Shown here piece after piece: positions 54,043 to 61,496 of a stretch of 61,496 nt of DNA. Source of the DNA: Sneathiella sp. (GTDB lineage: Bacteria; Pseudomonadota; Alphaproteobacteria; Sneathiellales; Sneathiellaceae). The stretch lies in NCBI RefSeq assembly GCF_002694385.1, contig NZ_NZMB01000023.1, forward strand, positions 1 to 61,496, given 5' to 3'. Position 1 is the stretch's first letter; each line of letters opens with the position of its first letter. A program made the translations under genes and the position numbers. The notes below the pieces were generated by a model. That model was not told where the DNA came from and made no database searches. It saw only the letters and a list, made by a program, of their open reading frames with translations.

Positions 54043-54663
54043 TCAGTCTGGCGTTGACTTTCGGGCGGACAATCTATCATTCAGCATGGCAATCCACATA
54101 TTGATCACATCACCTTCATGTCCGTTTGCCTCCTCCAGGCTGCCCTGCATGGACAGCCCACGAAACAGGCAAACGGTCATCTGCATGATGATATCACGAT
54201 CCTGCTCCGCGCCCGTTCCTTCAAATATCTGGCGCCACAATGCCTGGCGCAGGGCCGACAGCTCATTAAGAGATTCCACTAGTCCCTGATGCAGCTGCTC
54301 ATCACCACGAGCCGCCAACATCAACTCCAGCGCAGCCACATATTGCGGATGGCCGAAAATTTCCTTCCACAGAAACCGGATATAACTTTCAACGGTAATC
54401 TGCACGGCCGCATCCCCGACCACCGCAGCACGCTTATATTCCCAATCCTGAAGCAGATATTTAAACGACGTAATGACAAGATCATATTTAGTTGGGAAAT
54501 GATGTGTCTGGGCGCCGCGGGAAACACCGGCTCGCTCCGCAATCATTGTTGTCGTCGTCTTTTCATAACCAACATCGGTAATGACTTCCAGTGTCGCCCG
54601 GCAAAGCCGGTCTCTCATCTCCTGCGTCCGTTCCGCCTGGGATCGATGCGCTGTCTTCTTCAT
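54043..54663 (-). CDS. TetR/AcrR-family regulator, candidate controller of regulon C
   Basis: A 206-residue TetR protein with an N-terminal helix-turn-helix (TTTTMIAERAGVSRGAQTHHFPTKYDLV) and a helical ligand domain. It is divergent from the TRAP system 3 operon, with an ACAAACATGTTTGT palindrome in the gap. A longer version of the same palindrome lies in front of the spermidine/putrescine-type operon at 58457, so it probably controls both. Confidence 0.9.
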   Translation of the reverse strand: MKKTAHRSQAERTQEMRDRLCRATLEVITDVGYEKTTTTMIAERAGVSRGAQTHHFPTKYDLVITSFKYLLQDWEYKRAAVVGDAAVQITVESYIRFLWKEIFGHPQYVAALELMLAARGDEQLHQGLVESLNELSALRQALWRQIFEGTGAEQDRDIIMQMTVCLFRGLSMQGSLEEANGHEGDVINMWIAMLNDRLSARKSTPD

Positions 54664-54803
54664 GGAAAATTCTCAACCCACTATTAATAAAATTAACTTC
54701 ATTTCCTGCAAAATTCCGGCGGATATCGCCTGCGGCCCCTCAATAAACCATTGCATGGACAGAGTCACCGCAAGAAATAGAATAGCCGCCTATTGACAAA
54801 CAA

Positions 54804-54817
54804 ACAAACATGTTTGT
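54804..54817. promoter_or_regulatory. regulon C operator, copy 1 (TetR/TRAP system 3 gap)
   Basis: ACAAACATGTTTGT, a perfect 14-bp palindrome, between the divergent TetR gene and the TRAP system 3 operon. Confidence 0.65.
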
Positions 54818-54941
54818 ATTTTTAAATCACTGGAGACCCTTCTTATATGGCACGCATCATAGAAATGGGTTTTCAAGACGTCAAACAGGAATACAAAATG
54901 ATGTATCCTGACAGATGAGCCTCAACAGGGAGATTCAACAA

Positions 54942-55967
54942 ATGGGAAAGTTTAAAAAGACGGCTGTGTCCGTCCTTGCACTGGGCGCGCTGCTTCTCGC
55001 TCCCGTCATTACATCGAAGAGCAGCCTCGCCGCCGACACGAAATGGATCAGCGGAGGTCTTGGCACCGAAAGCTCCGATGAAGGCAAGGCTGCCAAGAAA
55101 TTCCGCGAACTGGTCGCCGAACGTTCCGGCGGGCGAATCCAGATCAATCATCACGACGGCGGACAACTTGGCAATGGCCAGGAGCAGATGGAAGCGGTGT
55201 CAATCGGCACGCAGCAGATGTTCATTTCCGCCGGATCGCAGGCCTCCCGCCTCGTCAAGGCTTTCGGCGTCATCGATGCGGCTTTCCTGTTCAAGGATTT
55301 TGCGCATATGGATCGCTTCATGAAATCCGATATGGGGCAAGAGCTGAACCAGCAGCTAATTGACGAATTTGGCGTGCGTGTCGTCGCCTCCAATTGGTAT
55401 TCGCTGCCACGTTGGCTCATGCATAAAAGCAAATTCATTGAATCCGTCGATGATGTGAAAGGCGTTCGGACCCGCACCGCCACCGTACCCATGTATGTGC
55501 AGAATTATGAGAATATGGGCGCAATCGGGGTGCAAATCGCATATGGCGAACAGTATCTGGCGCTCAGCCAGGGTGTTGTGGAGATGACCGAATCTGCCGC
55601 CAACCGCATTCTGCCAACCAAACTTTATGAGGTTGCCCCCTATATTACCGAGGCGGATATGATGTTTCCGCAGGTCAGTGTTTTTGTAAATGAAAAAGCC
55701 TGGGCAGCGCTTAGCCCGGAAGATCAGAAGCTGATCACCGACGCGGCAGAGGAAGCGGGCGATTATCAGACCAAGCTGGCTCAGGATGGATTCGCCAAGC
55801 AGCGTGAGGAAATCATCGCCAAAGGCGGAAAGTTCCAGCGTATGGATGAAAAAGTACGTCAGCAGTTTGTCGAGAATACCAGCAAGAATATCGACATCAT
55901 GGTTGAAAAGGGCCTAATGCCCGCTGGCTGGTTTGAAAAAATCACGGCGCTCCGGGAAGTCAACTGA
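54942..55967 (+). CDS. TRAP transporter solute-binding protein (DctP type), system 3
   Basis: A 341-residue exported binding protein with a signal peptide (MGKFKKTAVSVLALGALLLAP). Family features include GQLGNGQEQMEAVSIGTQQM, DVKGVRTRTATVPMY with the substrate-binding Arg, and GVVEMTESAANRI. The sequence differs clearly from systems 1 and 2. ATG at 54942 has GGGAG upstream; an ATG at 54915 is in frame. It heads the rightward operon; substrate unknown. Confidence 0.92.
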   Translation: MGKFKKTAVSVLALGALLLAPVITSKSSLAADTKWISGGLGTESSDEGKAAKKFRELVAERSGGRIQINHHDGGQLGNGQEQMEAVSIGTQQMFISAGSQASRLVKAFGVIDAAFLFKDFAHMDRFMKSDMGQELNQQLIDEFGVRVVASNWYSLPRWLMHKSKFIESVDDVKGVRTRTATVPMYVQNYENMGAIGVQIAYGEQYLALSQGVVEMTESAANRILPTKLYEVAPYITEADMMFPQVSVFVNEKAWAALSPEDQKLITDAAEEAGDYQTKLAQDGFAKQREEIIAKGGKFQRMDEKVRQQFVENTSKNIDIMVEKGLMPAGWFEKITALREVN

Positions 55968-56063
55968 CGTTCCAGCCCTTCGGACAATCCGGCAGGCCCC
56001 TTTCCAGTTTCAATCCGGTCGGGGCCTGCCGCAATATCCATATCTTCGGGGATACAAACAATC

Positions 56064-56585
56064 ATGCGCCGTCTATTCGAAACATTCTGCATCGGGCTGG
56101 AGAAAATTACCGGGATCATATGCGTCCTGTTGATGTTTACCATTGTCATCGCTATGGCCTGTCAGATTTTCTTCCGCTATTTCTTTAATTTACCCCTCCC
56201 CTATACGGATGAAATCAGCCTGATTTCACTGACCTGGATGACCTTTCTCGGTGCCGGATGGATTTATCGGCGACGGGCGCATATTACTGTCGAGCTTCTC
56301 TCGGAAACCGGATCCCAAACGCCTTTTCTGCGTATCACCGATTTTATCGGTCAGATCAGCGTTATCGCCATTCTGCTACTGCTGGCGTCACAGGCGCTTG
56401 AGCTCACGCCGCAGGCCATGCGCCTTGAAATGGGAACATTGGAGTTGTCGCGCTTCTTCATGCATTACCTGCCTTTGCTGATCAGCTGTACGGTTATTGT
56501 GATATTCGCCATCGAACATGCCTTTAATGCCTTCTTCGCGCAGGCAGAAAAAGAAATGCATGTCGTCACGTCGGCTTCGGAATAA
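56064..56585 (+). CDS. TRAP transporter, small permease subunit (DctQ type), system 3
   Basis: A 173-residue four-helix membrane protein (ITGIICVLLMFTIVIAMACQ, ... GAGWIYRRRAHITVELL). It is 96 bp after the binding-protein gene and 11 bp before the DctM gene. The small subunit is needed for assembly of the importer. Confidence 0.9.
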   Translation: MRRLFETFCIGLEKITGIICVLLMFTIVIAMACQIFFRYFFNLPLPYTDEISLISLTWMTFLGAGWIYRRRAHITVELLSETGSQTPFLRITDFIGQISVIAILLLLASQALELTPQAMRLEMGTLELSRFFMHYLPLLISCTVIVIFAIEHAFNAFFAQAEKEMHVVTSASE

Positions 56586-56596
56586 GGGGACGCACC

Positions 56597-57877
56597 ATGT
56601 TGTTTGCAATCATACTGGCGCTGTTCCTGATCCTGATATTGATCCGGGTGCCAATCGCCTTCGCGATGCTTATTACTGCCGCTGTCTATCTTCTAGCAGC
56701 AGATATCTCGCTTGTCCTGCTCGCCCAGAAGGTGGCGGGCGGCGTTGATTCCTTCTCCCTGCTCGCGGTGCCGCTGTTCCTGCTGGCGGGATTCCTTATG
56801 AATACGATGGGCATTACCGAACGGATCTTTGCTTTCGCCGGGGCGCTTGTCCGCCATATTCCGGGCGGGCTCGGGCATGTCAATGTTCTCGCATCCGTTA
56901 TCTTTGCAGGGATGTCCGGCTCTATCATTGCGGATGCTGGCGGGCTTGGCGCGGTGGAGATCAAGGCCATGCGTGAGGCGGGCTATCGTGATCGGTTCAG
57001 CGCTGCCATTACGGCCGCGTCGGCATTGATCGGCCCGATCATTCCACCCTCCATTATCATGGTGATCTATGCCTTTGTGACCGAGGTCTCGGTCGGGCGG
57101 CTGTTTCTTGCCGGTGTCATTCCGGGCCTGCTGATGGCGGGCTCCATGATGATACTGATCTATTTCCTCGCCAAAACCGGACGCGAGGTATGTCCCGTTC
57201 TGCCCCGCGCTGATTTCAAGGAGGTACTCAGCACTTTTCATGGAGCCATCCTTCCCATTCTCGCGCCGCTTATCCTGATCGGCGGCATTATGAGTGGCAT
57301 TTTCACCCCGACAGAGGCAGGCGTGGTCGCGGTGGTTTATGTACTTATCGTCGGACTGTTTCTGTTGAAATTCAGTTGGCGTCATATTGTTCATGCCACG
57401 GCGGAAGCGGCGACGGCGACGGCGGCAACCCTCTTTATCATTGCCTGCGCCGCCATTTTCACCTGGATTGTCTCCACCGCCAATATCCCACAGATATTCA
57501 GCGAGTTTGTCAGCGGCTGGGTAACGACACAGGCCGGTGTTTTCATGGTCATCATCATTTCTGTTTTGCTGCTCGGCACGGTAATGGAGGGGCTACCGAT
57601 CCTCATCGTCTTTGGTCCGTTATTCCTCGCCATTGCCACCAATGTCGGGATTGATCCCATCCATCTCGGTATCGTCTTCATCATGAGCATCATGATCGGC
57701 GGTATCACGCCGCCGGTCGGCATTACCCTTTATGTGGTCATGGCGATTGCAAAGGTGCCGCTGCCGGATTTCATGCGGTCCATCTGGCCTTTCTATTTCG
57801 CCATCGTTGCCGTCATCATCCTACTCGTGTTTTTCCCGGCTCTCTGCCTCTGGCTGCCGGATATGGCTTTCGGGTAA
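56597..57877 (+). CDS. TRAP transporter, large permease subunit (DctM type), system 3
   Basis: A 426-residue permease with many helices and DctM signatures (FAGMSGSIIADAGGLGAVEI, IGPIIPPSIIMVIYAF, MIGGITPPVGITLYVVM). It is of the standard DctM type and differs from systems 1 and 2 in sequence, so this importer is not a recent duplicate of them. Confidence 0.95.
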   Translation: MLFAIILALFLILILIRVPIAFAMLITAAVYLLAADISLVLLAQKVAGGVDSFSLLAVPLFLLAGFLMNTMGITERIFAFAGALVRHIPGGLGHVNVLASVIFAGMSGSIIADAGGLGAVEIKAMREAGYRDRFSAAITAASALIGPIIPPSIIMVIYAFVTEVSVGRLFLAGVIPGLLMAGSMMILIYFLAKTGREVCPVLPRADFKEVLSTFHGAILPILAPLILIGGIMSGIFTPTEAGVVAVVYVLIVGLFLLKFSWRHIVHATAEAATATAATLFIIACAAIFTWIVSTANIPQIFSEFVSGWVTTQAGVFMVIIISVLLLGTVMEGLPILIVFGPLFLAIATNVGIDPIHLGIVFIMSIMIGGITPPVGITLYVVMAIAKVPLPDFMRSIWPFYFAIVAVIILLVFFPALCLWLPDMAFG

Positions 57878-57916
57878 ACGGCAGATACAGAATCAGAAAC
57901 CGGAAAACGCATCCCG

Positions 57917-58306
57917 ATGACAGAAATTATCTATTGCCAGCTCGGCTATGCCGCAACTGGCGCCGCTTTCAATCTGGTCAGCTGGTGGCGGATGAAGCAG
58001 GGTATGAAACCCCTGACCGCCACCAGCCCGGCCAAAGGTATGGTGTCGATGCTCGTGGTGGCACTCATCACCTTATCCTTCCCGCTGGTTGCGGGGTGGA
58101 TTTATCGCGCGGGCTGGATCTATCTCATCCTGCGCATCGTTCCGGGGGGGATACTTAAACATTTGAAATCACTCTTTATTGACAGGGACATGACGCACTA
58201 TGCCTCCTTTAAGGCCGGGGTCATTGCCGCCTCTATCAATATTGTCGGCATTTCACTCGGGATAATCGGGCTGATATACAGCTTTATTTCAGGGCTGCCC
58301 ACATAA
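57917..58306 (+). CDS. small membrane protein of unknown function after TRAP system 3
   Basis: A 129-residue protein with about three to four hydrophobic helices (QLGYAATGAAFNLVSWW, GMVSMLVVALITLSFPLVAG, IAASINIVGISLGIIGLIYSF). No family is recognised. It follows the DctM gene by 39 bp in the same direction and probably belongs to that transcript; a regulon C operator starts the next operon 150 bp on. Role unknown. Confidence 0.6.
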   Translation: MTEIIYCQLGYAATGAAFNLVSWWRMKQGMKPLTATSPAKGMVSMLVVALITLSFPLVAGWIYRAGWIYLILRIVPGGILKHLKSLFIDRDMTHYASFKAGVIAASINIVGISLGIIGLIYSFISGLPT

Positions 58307-58456
58307 GCCTCGCCTGCCATCGCTGGCTGTATGCGGGAGTTGGCCCTCTTCTGTGCTTTGCACGTCATGCCGCTTAAACGGCAGCATGTCCCCTAAATGG
58401 CAGCGGACGACCCATTGAGCGAATTATGCTTGACAGGGTCGTCCTTGCCCGAATAT

Positions 58457-58480
58457 AACAAACAAACATATTTGTTTGTT
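58457..58480. promoter_or_regulatory. regulon C operator, copy 2 (polyamine-type ABC operon promoter)
   Basis: Two perfect 10-bp inverted arms, AACAAACAAA and TTTGTTTGTT, separated by CATA. The central ACAAACATATTTGT is 13 of 14 identical to copy 1. It lies 65 bp before the preferred start of the permease gene. Confidence 0.65.
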
Positions 58481-58544
58481 ATTTAACGAGGCCATCAAAC
58501 AGACAAACTGCCGGGAATGTCCGGCGGGCGGGAGGTCCGAAACA

Positions 58545-59339
58545 TTGTTCAGACTGTTTGCATCCATCTTCATCGCCAGTGTTATGGCGTTTCTGGTGTT
58601 GCCAGTCATTTTCATTGTCTGGGTGGCTTTCTTTGACAGCTCATTCCTCACCTTTCCGCCGCCGGGTTATACTCTCAAATGGTTTGCCGCGGCTGCGGAA
58701 ACCCCGGTTTTTCTGAATGGCTTTATCACCAGCATGATTGTTGCCGCCATTTCCTCGACCATTTCCGTCATTTGCGGAATTATGGCGGCGATGGTGCTTG
58801 TCCGGCATGAATTTCCGGGGCGGGATGTACTGAACGGTTTGCTGCTCTCTCCGCTCATTATTCCGAACATCGTGCTCGGCGTCGCGCTTTACATCTTTTT
58901 TATCGCGGTGACTGACCTTTTTGCCTTTGATCCGATCTCCAGCAACGTCGGCCTCATTCTGGCCCATTCCATGCTGGTGATGCCCTGGGCGGTACGTCTG
59001 ATCGGCGCGAACCTCCTCGGCATGGATCGTTCCGTCGAAGAGGCCGCGCGCAATCTCGGCGCCTCCAGCAGCACGGTTTTTTTCCGCGTTACCTTGCCGC
59101 TGATGCGCGGTGGTATTGTTGCCGCCGCCCTCTTCAGCTTCATCATCTCCTTTGAAAATCTGGAACTATCCCTACTGATTGTCAGCCCGGGACGGACGAC
59201 ACTGCCGATCGCGCAGATGCAGTATCTGGAATTCAACATGGATCCCACAATCGCCGCCGTCAGCACCGTGCAGATCATTGTGATCGCCGCCCTGCTGCTG
59301 ATCACCGACAGATTCTTCAAATTGAGCAGGATTGTGTAA
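58545..59339 (+). CDS. ABC transporter permease, spermidine/putrescine type (PotC-like)
   Basis: A 264-residue permease with six helices and the EAA loop (DRSVEEAARNLGASSSTVFFRVTLPLM). I start at the TTG at 58545 with GGAGG 9 bp upstream; the open frame reaches 58476 but that overlaps the operator and has no ribosome site. It is the first gene of an operon with an ATPase and binding protein. Only one permease gene is visible; the partner (PotB-like) may lie beyond the window end. Confidence 0.88.
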   Translation: MFRLFASIFIASVMAFLVLPVIFIVWVAFFDSSFLTFPPPGYTLKWFAAAAETPVFLNGFITSMIVAAISSTISVICGIMAAMVLVRHEFPGRDVLNGLLLSPLIIPNIVLGVALYIFFIAVTDLFAFDPISSNVGLILAHSMLVMPWAVRLIGANLLGMDRSVEEAARNLGASSSTVFFRVTLPLMRGGIVAAALFSFIISFENLELSLLIVSPGRTTLPIAQMQYLEFNMDPTIAAVSTVQIIVIAALLLITDRFFKLSRIV

Positions 59340-60421
59340 TGGCCTCTCTCCACATCGAAAATGTGACGAAAAACTTCGGCTCGGTCAAAGCGATCGACAA
59401 TCTCTCCCTCACAGTAGAAGGTCCGGAACTGATTGCTCTTCTGGGGCCGAGTGGTTGCGGCAAGACGACACTGCTCCGGATGATTGCCGGTTTTATCGAC
59501 GCGACTTCAGGCATCATCCGCATCGGCGAACGGGATGTCACCAAGGTCCCCCCGAACCAACGTAACACCGGCATGATTTTCCAGAGTTATGCCCTCTTCC
59601 CGCATATGACGGTCGGAGAAAATGTTGGCTTCGGGCTTGAAATGCGCAAAATCGCCAAGGAAGAACGCCGGAAACTGGTGAAAGAGGCGCTCTCTCTTGT
59701 CCATCTGGATGGTTATGAAGACCGCTATCCCAAACAGATGTCCGGTGGACAGCGGCAGCGTGTCGCCATTGCCCGCGCGCTTGTCATCAGGCCCGATGTT
59801 TTTTTGCTGGATGAGCCGCTCTCCAACCTGGATGCAGTTCTTCGCCAAAGTGTCGGCAATGAAATCCGAGCGCTCCAGCAGCGGCTTGGGCTGACTTCTG
59901 TCTTTGTGACCCATGACCAGAAAGAGGCCCTGATGCTCGCCGATCGGTTGGTCGTGATGAAAGCAGGACGGATCATGCAATCGGGCAGTGGGGCTGAAGT
60001 CTACAACCGGCCTAATTCGCGCTTTGTTGCCAGCTTCCTCGGGAAATCCAACTTTTTCACGGGCCATTGCAATGGCGGTGGTCATTTCAACACGACAAGC
60101 CATTTACAGCTTCATTGCCCGAAACCAGCCAACGGGACCGCCGATTACACCTTGCTCAGCGTTCGACCGGAAAGCATCCGTCTCGGCCCGGAAGCCAGCA
60201 GCTTTGATAACAGCTTCGAGGGCAAGGTGGAGCGGGTGACCTATCTCGGCTCCCTCACCGAAGTCGAGCTCAGACTGACGGCGGAGGATCTGATCACGGT
60301 TCAGCTACAGAACCGGCCCGGCCAGACTTTCAGCGCCGAGACCGGCGCAAATGTCGTCGCCGGCTGGTCTTCGGACAGCACACATCTGATTGCCGATACG
60401 GAAACCGCCGTACCGGCCTGA
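59339..60421 (+). CDS. ABC transporter ATP-binding protein, PotA-like
   Basis: A 360-residue ATPase with Walker A GPSGCGKTT, signature MSGGQRQRVAIARAL, Walker B VFLLDEPLSNLD, H-loop VFVTHDQKEAL, and a C-terminal TOBE domain (SVRPESIRLG, GSLTEVELRL). Its ATG overlaps the permease stop codon. PotA-type ATPases energise importers of polyamines, iron or other small solutes. Confidence 0.94.
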   Translation: MASLHIENVTKNFGSVKAIDNLSLTVEGPELIALLGPSGCGKTTLLRMIAGFIDATSGIIRIGERDVTKVPPNQRNTGMIFQSYALFPHMTVGENVGFGLEMRKIAKEERRKLVKEALSLVHLDGYEDRYPKQMSGGQRQRVAIARALVIRPDVFLLDEPLSNLDAVLRQSVGNEIRALQQRLGLTSVFVTHDQKEALMLADRLVVMKAGRIMQSGSGAEVYNRPNSRFVASFLGKSNFFTGHCNGGGHFNTTSHLQLHCPKPANGTADYTLLSVRPESIRLGPEASSFDNSFEGKVERVTYLGSLTEVELRLTAEDLITVQLQNRPGQTFSAETGANVVAGWSSDSTHLIADTETAVPA

Positions 60422-60452
60422 GAAAAGACAGAGTTTAACAGGAGGAGAGAAA

Positions 60453-61496
60453 ATGAACAAATTCAACATCGGAAGACGCACATTCGTTAAGGGGGCGGCA
60501 GCCCTGACCGCCGGGGCCGCATTCGCGCCTGCGCTACCTGCTTGGGCCGCCAAGGAAATTGTCATGGCCACATGGGGCGGCGATTATTCCCGCCTGCTCA
60601 CCGAAATTGTCCAGCCTCTCGCCTTGAATGCCGATGGCGTCTCGGTCGTGTTTGATACCGGCAATACCAGTGCGCGCAAGACCAAGGTGATCGCCCAGGC
60701 GTCTCGCCCGACCAATTCACTGGATGTCATCAGCTTTGGCGAATCCGACATGCATCAACTGCATGAAAAGGACTGCCTGGCCCCGCTCACATCGGCTGAC
60801 GTCCCGCTGCTCGACAGTATCTTCCCGCAATTCGAGACCGGCTATTCCATCCCGCATATCTATAGCGGCATGGTCATTGTTTATAACAAGGACACCGTTG
60901 CGGCGCCAAAATCCTACAAGGATCTGTGGAACAAGGAATATGAGGGCAAGATCGGTCTCGCCAATATTCTCTTTGGTCAGGCAATTGTCGCTTCCGCCCT
61001 CGCCCATGGTGGCAGTAATGAAAATTTTGACCCCGGATATGAGCCGCTTCTGGAGCTGAAAAAGTCGGGAGTCAAAATCCTGCCCTCGAACGAGGCTGTC
61101 GCCAATGCCTTCAAGAGCGGGGAAATTTCTGTCTCTCTGATGTGGCGCGCCCGCGCTTATCAGTGGCAGCAGATGGGCCTACCCCTGGCCTTTTCGGTCC
61201 CGAGTGAAGGCGCCTTGCCTGTCGTTTTTGAAGCCGCAATGACCAAAAACGCCGCCAATCCGGACGCCGCGAAGGTTTTCCTCAATGCCATGCTGGATCC
61301 GAAAGCGCAGGCCGGATTTGCAGCCAATATGGGCTATGTTCCGACAGTAAAGGGCGCGGAGCTGCCTGCTGAACTGATCGAAGCCATCAGCTTCACCGAT
61401 GCGGAGCGCGAGAATTTCTACAAGTCCAACTATGCCTATGTCGCAGAGCAAGGACCGAAAATGCTCGAATGGTGGAACCAGACCTTCAAGGCCTGA
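60453..61496 (+). CDS. ABC transporter solute-binding protein, PotD-like, probable Tat substrate
   Basis: A 347-residue extracellular binding protein. The N terminus has a twin-arginine motif (GRRTFVKG) and an Ala-rich hydrophobic region ending in AWA, a likely Tat signal. The rest follows the family 1/PotD pattern (IVMATWGGDYSRLL, LDVISFGESDMHQL, SYKDLWNKEYEGKIGLAN). It starts at the ATG at 60453 with GGAGGAG upstream. The stop codon is the last three bases of the window. Substrate is unknown; polyamines or a similar cation are typical of the family. Confidence 0.9.
   Translation: MNKFNIGRRTFVKGAAALTAGAAFAPALPAWAAKEIVMATWGGDYSRLLTEIVQPLALNADGVSVVFDTGNTSARKTKVIAQASRPTNSLDVISFGESDMHQLHEKDCLAPLTSADVPLLDSIFPQFETGYSIPHIYSGMVIVYNKDTVAAPKSYKDLWNKEYEGKIGLANILFGQAIVASALAHGGSNENFDPGYEPLLELKKSGVKILPSNEAVANAFKSGEISVSLMWRARAYQWQQMGLPLAFSVPSEGALPVVFEAAMTKNAANPDAAKVFLNAMLDPKAQAGFAANMGYVPTVKGAELPAELIEAISFTDAERENFYKSNYAYVAEQGPKMLEWWNQTFKA

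Overview
The window is bacterial and almost certainly from an alphaproteobacterium: RecA, PssA/Psd, the NADP isocitrate dehydrogenase and the density of TRAP transporters and Rieske/VanB-type oxygenase pairs all fit. Genus cannot be fixed from sequence reading alone. The host part looks moderately GC-rich; some intergenic stretches and parts of the mobile element are clearly A+T richer.

Layout. (1) 1-12290 is core genome: the 3' part of an RND efflux pump, the psd-pssA phospholipid operon, an Atm1-type ABC exporter, a LysM/Ig-like protein, a three-gene periplasmic cytochrome c cluster, a LOG-family protein, icd and recA. (2) About 12471-20947 is a compact Mu-like transposable element inserted between the recA promoter and a carboxymuconolactone decarboxylase-family gene. 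It has a left-end repressor, a Ner-like protein, MuA-type DDE transposase, MuB-type ATPase, GemA, a Mor-like activator, a protease-major capsid fusion and a right-end cargo protein resembling trypco2 proteins. It has no recognisable terminase, portal or tail genes, yet every gene is open and both ends carry matching inverted 19-bp sites. It looks like a capsid-encoding Mu-type satellite or a clean deletion derivative.

(3) 20965-36230 holds a catabolic regulon, here called A: an EhuABCD-like ABC importer, a TetR regulator, and two divergent operons. One encodes a glutamine-synthetase-like ligase, a Rieske oxygenase, a D-2-hydroxyacid dehydrogenase and a GarR-like dehydrogenase. The other encodes a DUF1116 (AllG-like) protein, a VanB-type reductase, a glycerate kinase and a glutaminase. 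Four copies of a 16-bp imperfect palindrome lie in its promoters. (4) 36267-53512 holds regulon B: a phthalate 4,5-dioxygenase-like set (decarboxylase, Gfo/Idh dehydrogenase, reductase, oxygenase), a MarR regulator, two paralogous TRAP transporters, a CoA-transferase/acyl-CoA dehydrogenase/enoyl-CoA hydratase set, an SDR and an alpha/beta hydrolase. Six copies of TTAGATATCTAA-like palindromes lie at its promoters. (5) 54043-61496 holds regulon C: a TetR regulator, a third TRAP transporter and a spermidine/putrescine-type ABC importer, linked by ACAAACA(T/A)(G/A)TTTGT-like palindromes.

Together the right two thirds of the window is a run of three independently regulated uptake-and-degradation modules, and the recA-adjacent element is a separate mobile unit. 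No tRNA, rRNA or CRISPR array was seen. Operator assignments and pathway substrates are inference. Motifs, gene order and repeat positions were read directly.
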